Shown here: positions 1 through 10,828 of the stretch, piece after piece
Numbering within the stretch: position 1 is the first letter of the stretch
Layout of the letters: each line of letters opens with the position of its first letter
Assembly: GCA_964247055.1 (NCBI GenBank)
Contig: OZ176052.1
Span: 3,472,001 to 3,536,000, forward strand
Direction: 5' to 3'
DNA: 64,000 bases
DNA from: Paragordius varius
Lineage: Eukaryota > Nematomorpha
Made by a program: the position numbers and the translations under genes
Notes under the pieces: generated by a model
The model's database searches: none
The model's input: the letters and a program-made list of their open reading frames with translations, nothing else
Told to the model about the DNA's origin: nothing

Positions 1-16
1 GCAAGCTTACCCAGCG

Positions 17-1458
17 CAGAAGCGTACTGAGGGGGGGCAAGGGGGTGCATCATGCCCCGGGTGCCATTATTTAGGCGCGCCTAAATGATTTTTATTTAAA
101 TTTAAAATATGCAAAAATAATAACCTTCAAGTAAGCAGCAATTTACGTAATAATCTTCAAAATAATATAAAAATTATATAAATGAGATTAAGAGCAAATA
201 TCATGTAAAGAACAACTTTCATGTAGATATTTCCTGCAACAGATGCATTATTTTTTCGCTTAAAAAACGTTTCTTTATCACGCATATATTGTTGATTCAT
301 GTATTGCCTTTAATTAAATTATTTTAACTTCTCTCTCTCTGTTCAAAACCTTATCTCTTGTCCCTATAATATTGCATTTTTATTTTAATCATATTCAATT
401 TCAAACAATTTTATTTATTTAAATCCTCAAGATCATTCCATTTCTAACAAGGAAGGTTTTTATTAATAATATGGCCTTGTATTCTTTATAATGACTTTCA
501 TTTTCATCAGCTATCAATGCCTGAACTCAGCGGTTACGCAAATAGCAAACGAAAAGGAAGAGAATAAAACAAATAAAATGCGAATGAGTATGAAATCTTC
601 TTTAACGAAAATATCTGACTATCACTATAACATTGAAAAATAGTATGCGACACAAACATGGTACTCCTTAATAATAATAACATTTATACACCTGAAACCC
701 TATTTATTGAAAATAGAGATGAGAAAACTACAAATATACCATTAGTAATTCCAAGCGCTTTACCTATAGAGTTTAATGATGTCGCCTTTTTAAAATTTAT
801 TAATAATATGTTCCCGTAATATTTAATTTACTTCGCACTGAAATGATTCGTGAATCTCAACGATTTCAAACTAAATGCAATCTCTTTGAAACAAAAAATC
901 ATCGTTCAATGCCCCATTCTTGGTTTTTTCGACGTGTGGTTAAAAAAGAAGGATTAGAAGTTGAGAGGTCTTTGCTTATATATTCACCAAAGAACAAATC
1001 TGCGTATTGTTTTTGTTGCCTACTTTTTGATTGATCAAATTCTTTACCATCATCTTTTATAACTATGCATGATTTTAGTAAATGGAGGAAAAAAGATAAA
1101 TTAATCCATCATGAAAATAGCCTCAATCATCATAAAGCATTTAGTACTTGGAAAGAGGGAGAAAGAAGATTGAATAAATAAAACAGGGATTGATGGTGCT
1201 CTAGAAGCTCATATACAATCGGAAAAGAATGGATGGCGAAATATTTTACATCGAATATTGGGCTGCATGAAATTTTTAATCAACCAAAATCTCCCTTTTC
1301 GAGGATATGTTGAAAGTTTAATATACTTATCTATGGTGTTTAGGTTGCAACGTTTGTATTTTTTACTAAATTGTTTTATTAACTTTCAAAAAGAGTACGA
1401 AGGGGATCGCCATAAGAGTTTTATGCCCCGGGCGCCACAAATGCCCAGTATGCCACTG
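17..1458 (+). mobile_element. hAT DNA transposon, ZMYM1/DUF4371 type, internally deleted
   Basis: The element is flanked by a perfect 8-bp target duplication, ACCCAGCG (9-16 and 1459-1466), the hallmark of hAT insertion. Its ends are imperfect inverted repeats: CAGAAGCGTACTGAG at the left, and the complement of CAGTGGCATACTGGGCA at the right. The GC-rich subterminal motif ATGCCCCGGG recurs at both ends (near 52 and 1422). Copy 2 of the surrounding duplication retains the uninterrupted target at about 13214-13222, so this insertion is specific to copy 1. At about 1.44 kb it is much shorter than an autonomous element of this type. Confidence 0.88.
843..1345 (+). pseudogene. hAT transposase fragment (TTF-type zinc finger, start of DUF4371)
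   Basis: An open stretch (843-1034) has the TTF-type zinc-finger pattern: a PHSWF motif, then LLIYSPKNKSAYCFCCLLFD, as in ZMYM1-like hAT transposases. After a stop and frame changes, a second open stretch (about 1225-1345) reads W-R-N-I-L then INQNLPFRG, the conserved start of DUF4371. The RNase H-like catalytic core and the C-terminal dimerisation region are missing, so no active transposase can come from this copy. Recognition is by motif only. Confidence 0.7.
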
Positions 1459-1466
1459 ACCCAGCG

Positions 1467-2541
1467 GCCTATTTAATAAAAACTCCGCACTATATTTTCT
1501 CATAGAAAATCATTCATATTGAATGGCGTATTTAGTATAGGTAGGGTGGAGCCATACCCAGCGGCTAATTTTAAAAAATGCTTTTCGCTTGGAAAGTAGG
1601 TAAAACCATTGTGGAATGCATATAGCCTCAAAACTTGGGAAAGTCACATGTTTCTGCATAGTCGTGTTTATTATAGAGGATGTGACCCTATCCACGAATA
1701 ATAATTTCTGTTTAAACGGAAAATACATAAAATTAATTTTTATATTAAATAGTTTTCATATTTTGGACGAAAATTAGCTTTTCTGCGGTTTATTTTGCAG
1801 AGGGTCAAGCCCGACTCTACGGCTAATTTGAGGCTGAGCTAAATGTTTGCTTTTATATTGTAAATGCATAATACAACTATTTATTTTTAATAGTCTTATA
1901 ACTATGCTGAATAAATATTTTTGAAGAACTTGGTTTTTTTGCAATAAATGTATGGGTGGGTCATAAAGATAAGGGGATCATAAAGGGCCGACAATGATCG
2001 GCTTGTTATTTTTTCTAAGAGTGGTTTTCCTTGTTTCGACATTTATGTTTCAAACCTGCACATTAGAAAATTGTCCCATAGCCAACTTTTTAAATTTTTA
2101 TAATATTATAAAATCTAAAAATATGAACTATCTTTGCATGTTAAATTTAGTCTTATTTTAAGTATGATATGTAAAAACCTAAATTCACGCCAAAAATTTT
2201 GGTAAAAATCAAAAGCTTTGATATTTATCGTTTGTAATTCTTATCAATACATTTATCTTTTTTAATAATAAATTTTGGGTTAAATTACCTGGATTTTTTA
2301 AAGAGATAAAATAATATTTGGCAGCAAAAGGTTTGAGTTAGGTTTTGTTAAACAAAAGTATGAATATTAATACATGGCTAAATATTAATGTTAGATTTGT
2401 GTCGTTTAACGTTAACCTACAATTTTGCTGATATGCGATCGTGATTTATCATAATAACACAGTGCAATAAAAATATCGTAAAAAAATATATAAATTCTGC
2501 TAAGTGGCAATTTTTCAAAAATGTTTTTTCAGTAATAATCT
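1467..2541. other. Non-coding flank of the GPCR duplication, copy 1
   Basis: No gene was recognised. The sequence is alignable by eye with 13207-14060 and 15898-16075, although short ORFs occur by chance (1510-1728 minus matches the equally non-coding 13275-13490). A degenerate motif resembling CCTACCCAGC followed by a few bases and TAATTT recurs (near 1458, 1553, 13207, 13319), hinting at an old repeat. Confidence 0.6.
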
Positions 2542-3090
2542 AAGTGGTACTCAAACCGCGGCCCTAAGAGCGCTTTAAAATTGCCCTATGACCATATTCA
2601 TATTTTAACTATTTTTTTATTGATAAATTTTTTATATACTATAAACAAATTTTCGCTTAGTTTAATATTAATTTAGTTTCTTTAGATTAATTTTGGTAAT
2701 TTTTATTTTTTACCCAATTAGAAATGTAAAAAAGTTTTCCTACATTATAAGGATTTGTTTCTGTATTCTAGTTTGAAATTTTTATTGCATTCCTTTTTTG
2801 TATTTAAGCAAGCCTTTCACCCAAACTTGCATAACATATTCTTTTCATTGCTATCCTGCATCATTTTTTATAATTCATCCCCATAAAATATTTTTCAAAT
2901 CAACATCATCAAATTTCGACCTGTTTTTTTATAGCATAATTCAAATTTTATTCCTATTTTCTTGAAAAAATTTACATATTATTAAAAAAATTCAAAGGAT
3001 GACATCTAATGCTTAAAGCGTAAATTATCCGATAAAAATTGCTCTTTTTAAAAAGCATGGAGGGAAAAATTCTTTGTCCTTTAAATAAAA

Positions 3091-4692
3091 ATGTTGCTAT
3101 CTGCCTTTTATCCTTTCACTGCTTTATTCTTAACCCTTAGCAAATTATTAAATAGATTTATTGTTTTAAGACATGAAATTTTTTTATTTATAAAAGATAA
3201 CAGAAAGTTTGACGAGAAAATTAATAGTGACAAATGGGGTTTTATTAGTTTACCTTTGCAACAGTACTTAAAAACTTAGATTTTAAATACAAATTTTCAA
3301 GGGAGCTAAATAATAACCCAATTTGTTAATAATATATGTTATTGAAGAAAAATTAATATATCTAGATTTTTTAGATAAAACACTCCTATATTTTCCAGCA
3401 TTTAAAACGATTCATGAAAAAAATAAAGGAATTTACCGCGGATATTAATTTAATAATAGACAATCATTTAACATTTTTACTATGAGATGAAATTCAGATT
3501 TCAAGAATTAAAACTCTTTGAAAATCCATGGCATATGGATATATCCAATATTAAGCAACTTGACCATTTCGGATTTGATCAGACGCATATCATTGAAGAA
3601 TTCGTTGATTTTATAAATGATTCCGATTCGGAAGCAATATTCAAGGAGAATTGTAGCGGAGAAAGATATTAGTTTTGTTTGGGTGTGCCAAATAAATATG
3701 AAAATATAAAAAAAGCTCAAGTTATTCTAACTGTTTTTCCCTCAACTTACACGCGTGAGACGGCATATTCAAAAATGAAGTATGCCAAGAATACACACAG
3801 AAATCACTTAACCGATGATCATATGAACGACGTATTAAGAATGGCTTGTCTTGTAGGGTTGTGCCCATTAGTCAATGACCTAGGGTCATGACCTAGGTCA
3901 CGACCACGAAAATAAATGACCTAGGTCAATTTTTTTTATTTTTTCATTTTATTAATTTTACAATTTTTAGGAAAACAAAACCTTATATTACTTATATATG
4001 TATTATTTTGATTTAAATATCATATGATATACATTTTTTTACATACTCATAATGAAATCAGCCTTGTGGAAATTTATCGATAAAAAATCAAGTTGCATGC
4101 AAGAAATGCAATTACACTATATATTTAAATAAAAACCGAATGAAGAAACATCTAAAAGCAGTTTATGAAATAAATTATATGACAGAGGGTGATAGTAAGC
4201 AAGCTAAGTATTTAACTTCTTAAGTTTAGACTTTTTTCTGTTTTTAAGAAGAAATTAGCCAGTTTAGCAAAATTTATTTCTACATCCTCAACTCTTAAAA
4301 TAGTTGAAAATAAACATTTTCGGATTTCATTCATAGTTTAAAATAATTAGAGCATAAATAGGTTTCAATAAATTCCAAATTCTTAGTCTTATCTTTCTGT
4401 GATTTAAAACTTTCTATAGTCTTTATATATGATTCCAGGAAAGATCGTTAATTTTAGAAATTTTATCAGTATTGGTGAGTGTATACTTTAAAAAAATATA
4501 TACTTTATGTAAAAACTCTTTTTATGTAATTTAATCAAGTATTTATGTATGTAGTTAACATATGGTATGACCTAGGTCTGACCCCCTTTTTCAAAAAATC
4601 AAAATCACAACCCTAGTCTTGTGACGAAACCAAATTTGTCAAAAATTATTGTTAATATCAAAATAAATGTTGTTATCAAATTTTTTTAAACT
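3091..4692 (+). pseudogene. hAT transposase fragments, C-terminal half
   Basis: Several open pieces look like the C-terminal half of a ZBED5/GTF2IRD2-type hAT transposase. 3091-3279 contains FIVLRHEIFLFIKDN, then a D-K-W motif. 3487-3672 has the RFQELKLFENPW motif. 3679-3850 has KYENIKKAQVILTVFPSTY then HLTDDHMNDVLRMAC, the hAT dimerisation region. The final codons continue at 4616 on the far side of a nested element. Stops and frame changes separate the pieces, and the N-terminal BED finger is not recognisable. This is a dead gene. Confidence 0.7.
3854..4615. mobile_element. Non-autonomous DNA element nested in the hAT transposase remnant
   Basis: Terminal inverted repeats TAGGGTTGTG and CACAACCCTA are flanked by GTCTTG on both sides (3848-3853 and 4616-4621). 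Removing it leaves a plausible transposase C-terminus (V-L-R-M-A-C-L, then V-T-K-P-N-L-S-K), which supports insertion into existing coding sequence. The left end holds three copies of a palindromic motif close to TGACCTAGGTCA (about 3876-3929), and one related copy lies near the right end (4567). It encodes no recognisable protein. The superfamily is probably hAT-like but uncertain. Confidence 0.65.
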
Positions 4693-5110
4693 AAATGGTG
4701 CAAAACGAGTTTTTAGCTGGATTTACATGCGATCCGCAAAAAATTCATGGTGATGATTTAGGGTATAATTATGTGCATAGATGTCAAATAGCTATGGAAT
4801 ATTTACCATTATATGGTTCATGGCCCTCGAAAAAAATAATATATTTTGGCCCGTCAAATCTTTTTGGTGAGTGCCACTGATCTAGCTTATAATTTACCCT
4901 ATTTTTGTAAGAAAACTGGCCCTAGAGTGGATTCAAGGAGCAATTAGAATCTATTTTTTAATGACTTGTTAGGAATGAACCCAAGGTACCATAAGAATTT
5001 TTATAAAATCTATTAGGATATTAATATTTCACCAGTATATTTTTTATATTCCCGATTTTGTGCACTGTATAGTAGTATAAAACACAGCTTACAATATTAT
5101 ATGAATGCAT

Positions 5111-5116
5111 TTTATT
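5111..5116 (-). promoter_or_regulatory. Candidate poly(A) signal of GPCR 1
   Basis: Read on the minus strand this is AATAAA, about 230 nt after the GPCR 1 stop codon. The hexamer is conserved at the matching place in copy 2 (16311-16316). Assigned from motif and conservation only. Confidence 0.35.
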
Positions 5117-5346
5117 GGGAATAAAATGAAATGGAATCATAAGTATTGAATACACAAATATATTTTTGTATCATATGGAATGATATTATATCATTGGATT
5201 AATAGACTGATATTAATCTTAGTTAAAATTTTAAGTCTTAATAATGAATGCCTCTCCAGGATTTTACTTCTTATTAATAATATAAAGATTTGGCACTTTG
5301 CGTATATGGCAAAAACCGTATATAATTTTTCTTTTTATAAATAATA

Positions 5347-6945
5347 TCATCTTCTGCATTTGCAACACGATTTATAGGTCGCTAAAAATTGGTTTCTATA
5401 CGTTTTATCTAACATAATATTAAAGTAAAATGTGAAAGATATATAGCAGTATTCGATCATGATGCAAAGAGCAAATGTTAAGTCAGTTTCATAGTCGTTC
5501 ATATTATCTTTGGTGTTTCGATGTATCATAAAAATTGACACGGGAAAGAGGAATACGACAACCTCAATACCAATCACCATAATTAATCTTTTATCCTTAA
5601 CCCGTTTATATAATGATTTCGTTCGCCTTTCTCTAGATGACGGACGCTTTGTGTTAGTTTGGTTATTGTTATTGAAATTTTGAGTCAAGGTTGAAATCGG
5701 ACCACATTGCGATGCGTAATCATCAGTCATATCACTGTTGGTATTTTTCTTATAATGGTTTTCATTAGGCATGGGTTGGCTAATTATACAGTTTTGATAT
5801 TTGTTGGATTTAAGCTTATGGAAATTGTGAAACTGGGATTTTGATTCATTGTTTGACTGATTAAATTGTCGTATTTTTGGAATAATATTAGGCATGGATC
5901 CAAAGTTAGTTATAGTAGCCTCATCAGCTATGTAAGAAGTATTAACAACTCCTTGTGAAATTACGTTAAAGTTATTATTCGTGTGGTTTCTTTCACTATT
6001 GACAGCTGGTTTCTGTGACTTATTTGCTTGTCTCCATCCACTCACTCTAGCTAAGTGTTTATGCATCCAACATTTAGCAACCAAAATCCCAAATACCGGT
6101 ATAAAGTTGGTGAATATTTCACGCAATATTTCATAGGCCATCCAATATGCTCGGGTCCGGTCATCCGTCGTAAAACTCCTGAAACTAATGTAATAGATGT
6201 CCCGACCATTGAATAAACACACATTTGGTATTATGTGGGGATAAAACCAAAGGGTGGTAGGTAAATTCCAAACCAGTGAATACAAAAACAAACAAAAGAT
6301 ATACCAAATTATCTTACGACGCATAAAAAGTCGGTTGTGCCTAAAGGGATGCACGACCGCTATAAACTGTGAAATGGCAAACAATACGTAAACTAATACG
6401 GACAATGTAATGAAGGTCTGTGCCAATGGGAAATGATACACCGACAGATATATCGTCCAGGGGCGATCAGACCAAAACATGGCTCCAAACATTTCACTAA
6501 AATGATCTAGGAATGGATAGAAAAACATGATAGCACAATTAATCATATTAATAAGGTAAAGCGATCGGGTAAAAATAACGCGGGGATATGGTATTTCCCG
6601 GTATGACATTAAAAGTCCCATACTATTTCCAAACAGACCTGTGATCAACACTAGAGGCGCAAATACGGTTAACAACAAATTTCCAATCCTAACATATGGG
6701 TTATGAGGTGGCCACAAATTACATGTTCCCAGACTGGATGTCTTCTCATCCCAATAATATCCCAATTGAGTAACATAATTATTATAATCCATTGAATCAT
6801 TAGCAGTTGTTAGATTATATTTCATTTTAAAAGTGTTTGATAAGAATGTCATGAAAATTGATTTACGCTGCTGGAGATTGAAAGGGAAATAAAATGGGCT
6901 TACTACCTCAAAAATATTGCTATTATAATAGTTGTTGTTTGTCAT
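5347..6945 (-). CDS. Divergent class A (rhodopsin-like) G protein-coupled receptor, tandem copy 1
   Basis: A single-exon ORF of 532 codons on the minus strand. Seven hydrophobic segments are visible: TM1 about residues 88-112 with the GN signature, TM2 125-147, TM3 173-198, TM4 213-235 with the conserved Trp region, TM5 268-292, TM6 454-476 and TM7 488-512. A polar Asn/Ser-rich third intracellular loop (about 295-450) has several basic residues before TM6. TM3 ends with SQFIAVVHPFR, so the usual D/E-R-Y triad is replaced by S-Q-F while the following A-V-x-H-P-F is kept. The usual TM3 cysteine and a canonical NPxxY are absent. The N-terminal tail (about 85 residues) is Asn-rich and has N-x-T/S sites. 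The fold resembles invertebrate peptide (FMRFamide-type) receptors, but the ligand cannot be inferred. A long-TIR transposon begins about 138 bp upstream of the start codon. Confidence 0.88.
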   Translation of the reverse strand: MTNNNYYNSNIFEVVSPFYFPFNLQQRKSIFMTFLSNTFKMKYNLTTANDSMDYNNYVTQLGYYWDEKTSSLGTCNLWPPHNPYVRIGNLLLTVFAPLVLITGLFGNSMGLLMSYREIPYPRVIFTRSLYLINMINCAIMFFYPFLDHFSEMFGAMFWSDRPWTIYLSVYHFPLAQTFITLSVLVYVLFAISQFIAVVHPFRHNRLFMRRKIIWYIFCLFLYSLVWNLPTTLWFYPHIIPNVCLFNGRDIYYISFRSFTTDDRTRAYWMAYEILREIFTNFIPVFGILVAKCWMHKHLARVSGWRQANKSQKPAVNSERNHTNNNFNVISQGVVNTSYIADEATITNFGSMPNIIPKIRQFNQSNNESKSQFHNFHKLKSNKYQNCIISQPMPNENHYKKNTNSDMTDDYASQCGPISTLTQNFNNNNQTNTKRPSSRERRTKSLYKRVKDKRLIMVIGIEVVVFLFPVSIFMIHRNTKDNMNDYETDLTFALCIMIEYCYISFTFYFNIMLDKTYRNQFLATYKSCCKCRR

Positions 6946-7082
6946 GGGTTAATTGTTATTTTTATCTAATGCCTCCCATTGTTTTTTAATTATTTATGAT
7001 GTGTTTAGACATGAGTAAGCGATATAATATAAATATTAAAATTAAAGGCAAATTTCAATTAAATGTATTTATTACATTCATT
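6946..7082 (-). promoter_or_regulatory. Surviving upstream flank of GPCR 1
   Basis: This 137-bp segment before the GPCR 1 start codon is closely conserved in copy 2 (18151-18280) and ends abruptly at the transposon border. It probably holds the 5' untranslated region and perhaps the core promoter. No TATA box or initiator could be assigned with confidence. Confidence 0.35.
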
Positions 7083-7084
7083 TA

Positions 7085-7246
7085 GACTTTATTTTATCAA
7101 AAATTTACCTTTTTTTCGTTAAATGGGTATAAATATTTGGTAAAGAATAGAAAAACAAGAGCTCTATGGTAATAACCATATCATATTCATTAAAAGAGTA
7201 AAAGAAGTGTGGGGGAAGGGCGTCGGAAATCTTTGGTAAAAAATAA
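7085..7246 (+). repeat. Left terminal inverted repeat of the long-TIR element
   Basis: It pairs with 11962-12123 over about 160 bp with scattered mismatches. Both arms contain TAAATGGGTATAAATATTTG and GAATATG followed by a short difference and AAAAGAGTAAAAGAAG. Confidence 0.8.
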
Positions 7247-8758
7247 AAATACAATAACAACTAACCCTTCACTAAAAATTATTGTATAAAAGGAGTGGAA
7301 AATCGTAATTTTTATCTCAATTATATTTTTTTTGTTTTGATATGGGAACGATTTTAAAAAAGATATTCACGATAGATGCTATAATAAATAATGAATTTGA
7401 TCCAATTTCGTTAGGATGTAACCCTGGTATTGGGGGTATTTTTTTCCTTCGTAATGTTAGATTCAGAATATGTTGACGCTGGTATAAGACAGACACAAAC
7501 TATTGTGCCTGGCAACGATGTTTTTTTTCATTTAGACCAGGGGTGTCCAACACAAATGGCTTGAAAAGCCACCTTTTCGACCTCAAAATTCCAAAGAGCC
7601 ACTTTTTATTTATATATATCAAAACATTGGTAACAAATAATTTATTATAATAACATATAGATCTGTTAATTTTCATATCAGAAAAATAAACAGTATAAAT
7701 ATAATAATGCTTTGCTAATTAAATTATATCAATGTGTAAAAAAAGATAAAAATACATGGATATGGTAAACTTATTGCAATTTGATAGTATGACTAGAGTA
7801 GACTGTGGCGAATTTAATGCCAAAATGTAACCTTATTTATTCAGACAGCGAGTTTATCATGAGGTGCGTACATGAAATTATAAAATGTGTTTTAAGTATT
7901 TGGCGCGATACAAGATCACGATGAATAAAGCAATGGACCTGACTTAAGAGAAAGTACATAAAAGCACATATATTAGCATCCTCAATTGGTAGTCTCTACA
8001 AAAGAAATGTTACCTTCTTAAAGGGAGATGATAATTATGCAATTTAAAATGTATTGAGTTAAATATGAGCGTGTCTTGTTTGATAACGATTGGTGCCCAT
8101 CCACGATGGGAAAAAACAAGGGTAAGATGGAAACCGATGCCATAAATATGATCAAATATATAAAATGCATTGACACAGTAAAAATCTCTGTGCACATGAT
8201 TGTTGTCGAGGAAAATGTCTAATAAAGTTTTTTTTATCTAATAAAAATAAAAGAAATAAATATTTTTCATTGCATAATTAAATTTTTAATGGGATATTTG
8301 TTTTGTAATTTTTTTGAATGGATCTATATCAATATTTGATGCAGCACATCTCAATTCATTCTCCAAGTTTTCATCAGTTAATAAAGAACGTGAAAGAGAT
8401 TTTGTGTTTATTTTAGAAAAAAAAACTTTCACGATAAGTAAACCCAAAAGCACAAATTAATCTTTGTGCAAAAATTCCTAGATTAGGAAATTTATAAAAC
8501 GATATATATTTTTAAAATTCAATTTAATTTGTTTGCCCAAATAATAATTTTAATTCATTATTGGATTGCAAATCTAGTAATTCCATTTGTAAATTATTAG
8601 GAGCCTTGATAGCTTCAGCGTAGAATGGACAACAAATAAATTAAATATTTTTTCATATTTTGTCATATCCCCGTATCGATTATTAAAAGCTTTTGATAAT
8701 ATGTTAATTTGATCTGCATATTTTGAAAAATCGTTAGTTTTACCAGCCTTAGATCTAT

Positions 8759-10009
8759 TTAATTCTGGAAAATGTTCAGCATTATTTTTTTAAAATGGCA
8801 ATCAAATAACGTCAATTTTTTACAAAACGCTTTAATATGGTTATTCGCATTAACAATTAAATTATCTTGCTTTTGCAAGGATTCATTTAATTGATTTGGT
8901 ATTTCGGTAATATCTACGGAAAAGCATAAATCTGACAACCAAACTTCATTGGTTAATTCATCTACCAAATAATTATTCTGCAATGGAAAAATATTTATTT
9001 CTTTTAATAAATAATAAAACCTTTTTAAACATTTCCCTCGACTAAGCCACCTTACATTTGAAAGAAAATATAATATCTCCATATTCTGAATGAATTTCTT
9101 CTAATAACTCCTTAAACTGCCTATGCTTAAAAGCATGAGATTTTATAAAATTAACTACTTTAATAACAACGGACATAACATTGTCCATTGTCAGAGCATG
9201 TGCGCAAAGATTTTCATGGTGAATCATGCCATGCATTATATATATGGTAAATATTAATACCATCGGATTCCATTTTATTTAAACGGTTCCCTTGTTTTTT
9301 CCCATCATAGGTGGGGCGCCATCTGTTGTCAAACAAGATAGCGCCCTCATATTTAATTTATTGTCCTCAATACTTGAAATTGCATGAAACATATCATATC
9401 CCTTAGTTGTATTTTTCATCGGAAGTAAGCCTAACATATCTTCTGTTATATTAAACTCGAATAAAGACTACCAATTGTGATATGTTGCTTATATCTGTGC
9501 TTTCATCAAATGACAAGGAAAACGCCACAAAATTTTGAATTCTTTCTTTTAGGAAAAGTTGAATTTTTTCTGCGATGTCTGTAATTCGTCGACACATAGT
9601 ATTGCGCGAAAAAATACTGGATATTAATTCAACTTCATTAGGCAAAACACATTTTTTAATTTGCAGTACGCATTCCTTTACAAACTCACCATCAGAATAA
9701 GGCTTCATTTTTTGGCGAGTAAATTGGCAACAATATAACTTGCCTTTACTATCGGATAAGGTTGCGTGAATGAAATTGGTTGGAGATTATTAATATTTTT
9801 TAAAGATACTAATTTTATTATTTTTATTTCTGTAGTCATATTAATAAAATCCAAATGCATGGTATTGGCATGTCTTTTTAAATTATATTCCGAAACCCGT
9901 TTGTCGTAAATTTGCAAATAAGGCACTCCGCTTTGTTGAAAATTTGAGTAAACCCATATTTAATTCCCAGTCAGGATTGTATTTTCTAGTTACTTTTTTA
10001 GATTTATGC
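8759..10009 (-). pseudogene. hAT transposase (ZBED5/FAM200-like), broken
   Basis: Open pieces on the minus strand, in transposase order: a start near 10009; 9705-9926 with YDKRVSEYNLKRHANTMH, a BED-type zinc-finger end; 9451-9708 with SFDESTDISNISQLVVFIR, carrying the hAT catalytic D-E-S-T-D motif; 9042-9263 with HHENLCAHAL, the insertion-domain C/H motif; and 8759-9082 with SNVRWLSRGKCLKRFYYL, the WLSRG motif. The C-terminal dimerisation region is not clearly present, and neighbouring pieces are out of frame. It is therefore a non-functional DNA-transposon gene whose family is clear from motif order. Confidence 0.8.
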
Positions 10010-10014
10010 ATATT

Positions 10015-10332
10015 GAAAGCTAAATAAATTATTTTAAATACCTATTTTTTTGCAAGTAATTTTCTTTCAATGGACCCAAATTATAATTCCCAATATTGGT
10101 ATGAAAGCTAAATAAATTATTTTGAATACCTATTTTTTGCAAGTAATTTAATTTTTCAATGGACCTTAATTATAATTCCCAGTATTGGTATGTAAGTTAA
10201 ATAAATTATTTTAGATACCTATTTTTTGCAAGTATTTCAATGTTTCAATGGACCCAAATTACAATTCCCAGTATCGGAATGAAAGCTAAATAAATTATTT
10301 TAAATACCTATTTTTTGCAAGTAATTTAATGT
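10015..10332. repeat. 88-89 bp tandem repeat (about 3.6 units) within the hAT element
   Basis: Units start at 10015, 10103, 10192 and 10281, each close to GAAAGCTAAATAAATTATTT followed by an ACCTATTTTTTGCAAGTA phrase and CAATGGACC. The last unit is partial. The array lies between the transposase start and the right terminal repeat. It may contain transposase-binding or promoter sites, but that is inference. Confidence 0.85.
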
Positions 10333-10828
10333 TTTAATTTGATGTGAAAGTTATCATGAAGTTGGAAATAACAAATAGGAAAAAATGTGTTTTATAAATG
10401 ATTAAATGAATGCGATGATAGATATTTATAATAAAGAATTTTACTAAAAGTTTCTAAAAATAATTTAATGTCAAAATAAAAATGCATAATTTACATATAA
10501 AATTTTTTTAAAAAAAATTTGAAATTATTTTTTTTTTAAAAAAATTTTTTTTTTCAAAATTTTCAATGAGCCACTAGTTGCTCGCGAGTACCCTGTTGGA
10601 CACCCCTGATTTAGACTTTAGGTGTTAGGAGATCGACGGAATGAATTGATAGTAGAGACTTGTCCTTGTGTCCTTGATAATTTTTTTTCCTTTATAATGT
10701 TAGATTCAGATTAGGTTGACGAAAATATAAGACCTACACCAAATATTGTGCCTGGCAACGATGGTTTTTTTTCATTTAGACTTTAGATGTTAATGAAATT
10801 GGGAATGAAAATATGACATATTCATTAA

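Larger units (their letters stand above)
2542..4879 (+). mobile_element. hAT DNA transposon remnant (ZBED/GTF2IRD2-like)
   Basis: The boundaries come from comparison with duplication copy 2, which reads straight through the site at about 16068. The left end reads AAGTGGTACTCAAACCGCGG. The right end, complemented, reads CAGTGGCACTCACC. These fit hAT termini, as does the GGCCC-rich subterminal sequence near 2565 and 4820-4855. No clean 8-bp target duplication is left; only ATCT is shared across the ends. Transposase remnants lie at 3091-3860 and 4616-4692, and another element sits within (3854-4615). Confidence 0.75.
7538..10608 (-). mobile_element. hAT DNA transposon, 3.07 kb, near full length but dead
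   Basis: Perfect 8-bp target duplications ATTTAGAC (7530-7537 and 10609-10616) flank terminal repeats CAGGGGTGTCCAACA and TGTTGGACACCCCTG. The left end continues CAAATGGCTTGAAAAGCC, the right end GCCACTAGTTGCTCGCGAG, read outward. Transposase remnants run on the minus strand between about 8759 and 9990. It is inserted in the long-TIR element at one copy of an internal direct repeat. Its terminal sequence matches several 240-290 bp MITEs in this window, so it represents their likely autonomous source family. Confidence 0.92.

Noticed and set aside
1510-1728. Conserved short ORF on the minus strand, also present at 13275-13490
   Set aside because: It is shared because the region is duplicated. 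Its reading is not better preserved than neighbouring non-coding DNA, and no motif is visible.
4695-4880. A 61-codon ORF ending at a perfect-looking GTGAGT donor, which resembled a first coding exon
   Set aside because: It coincides with the GGCCC-rich right terminus of the hAT element at 2542-4879, and the 'donor' is part of the terminal inverted repeat. No acceptor exon was found.
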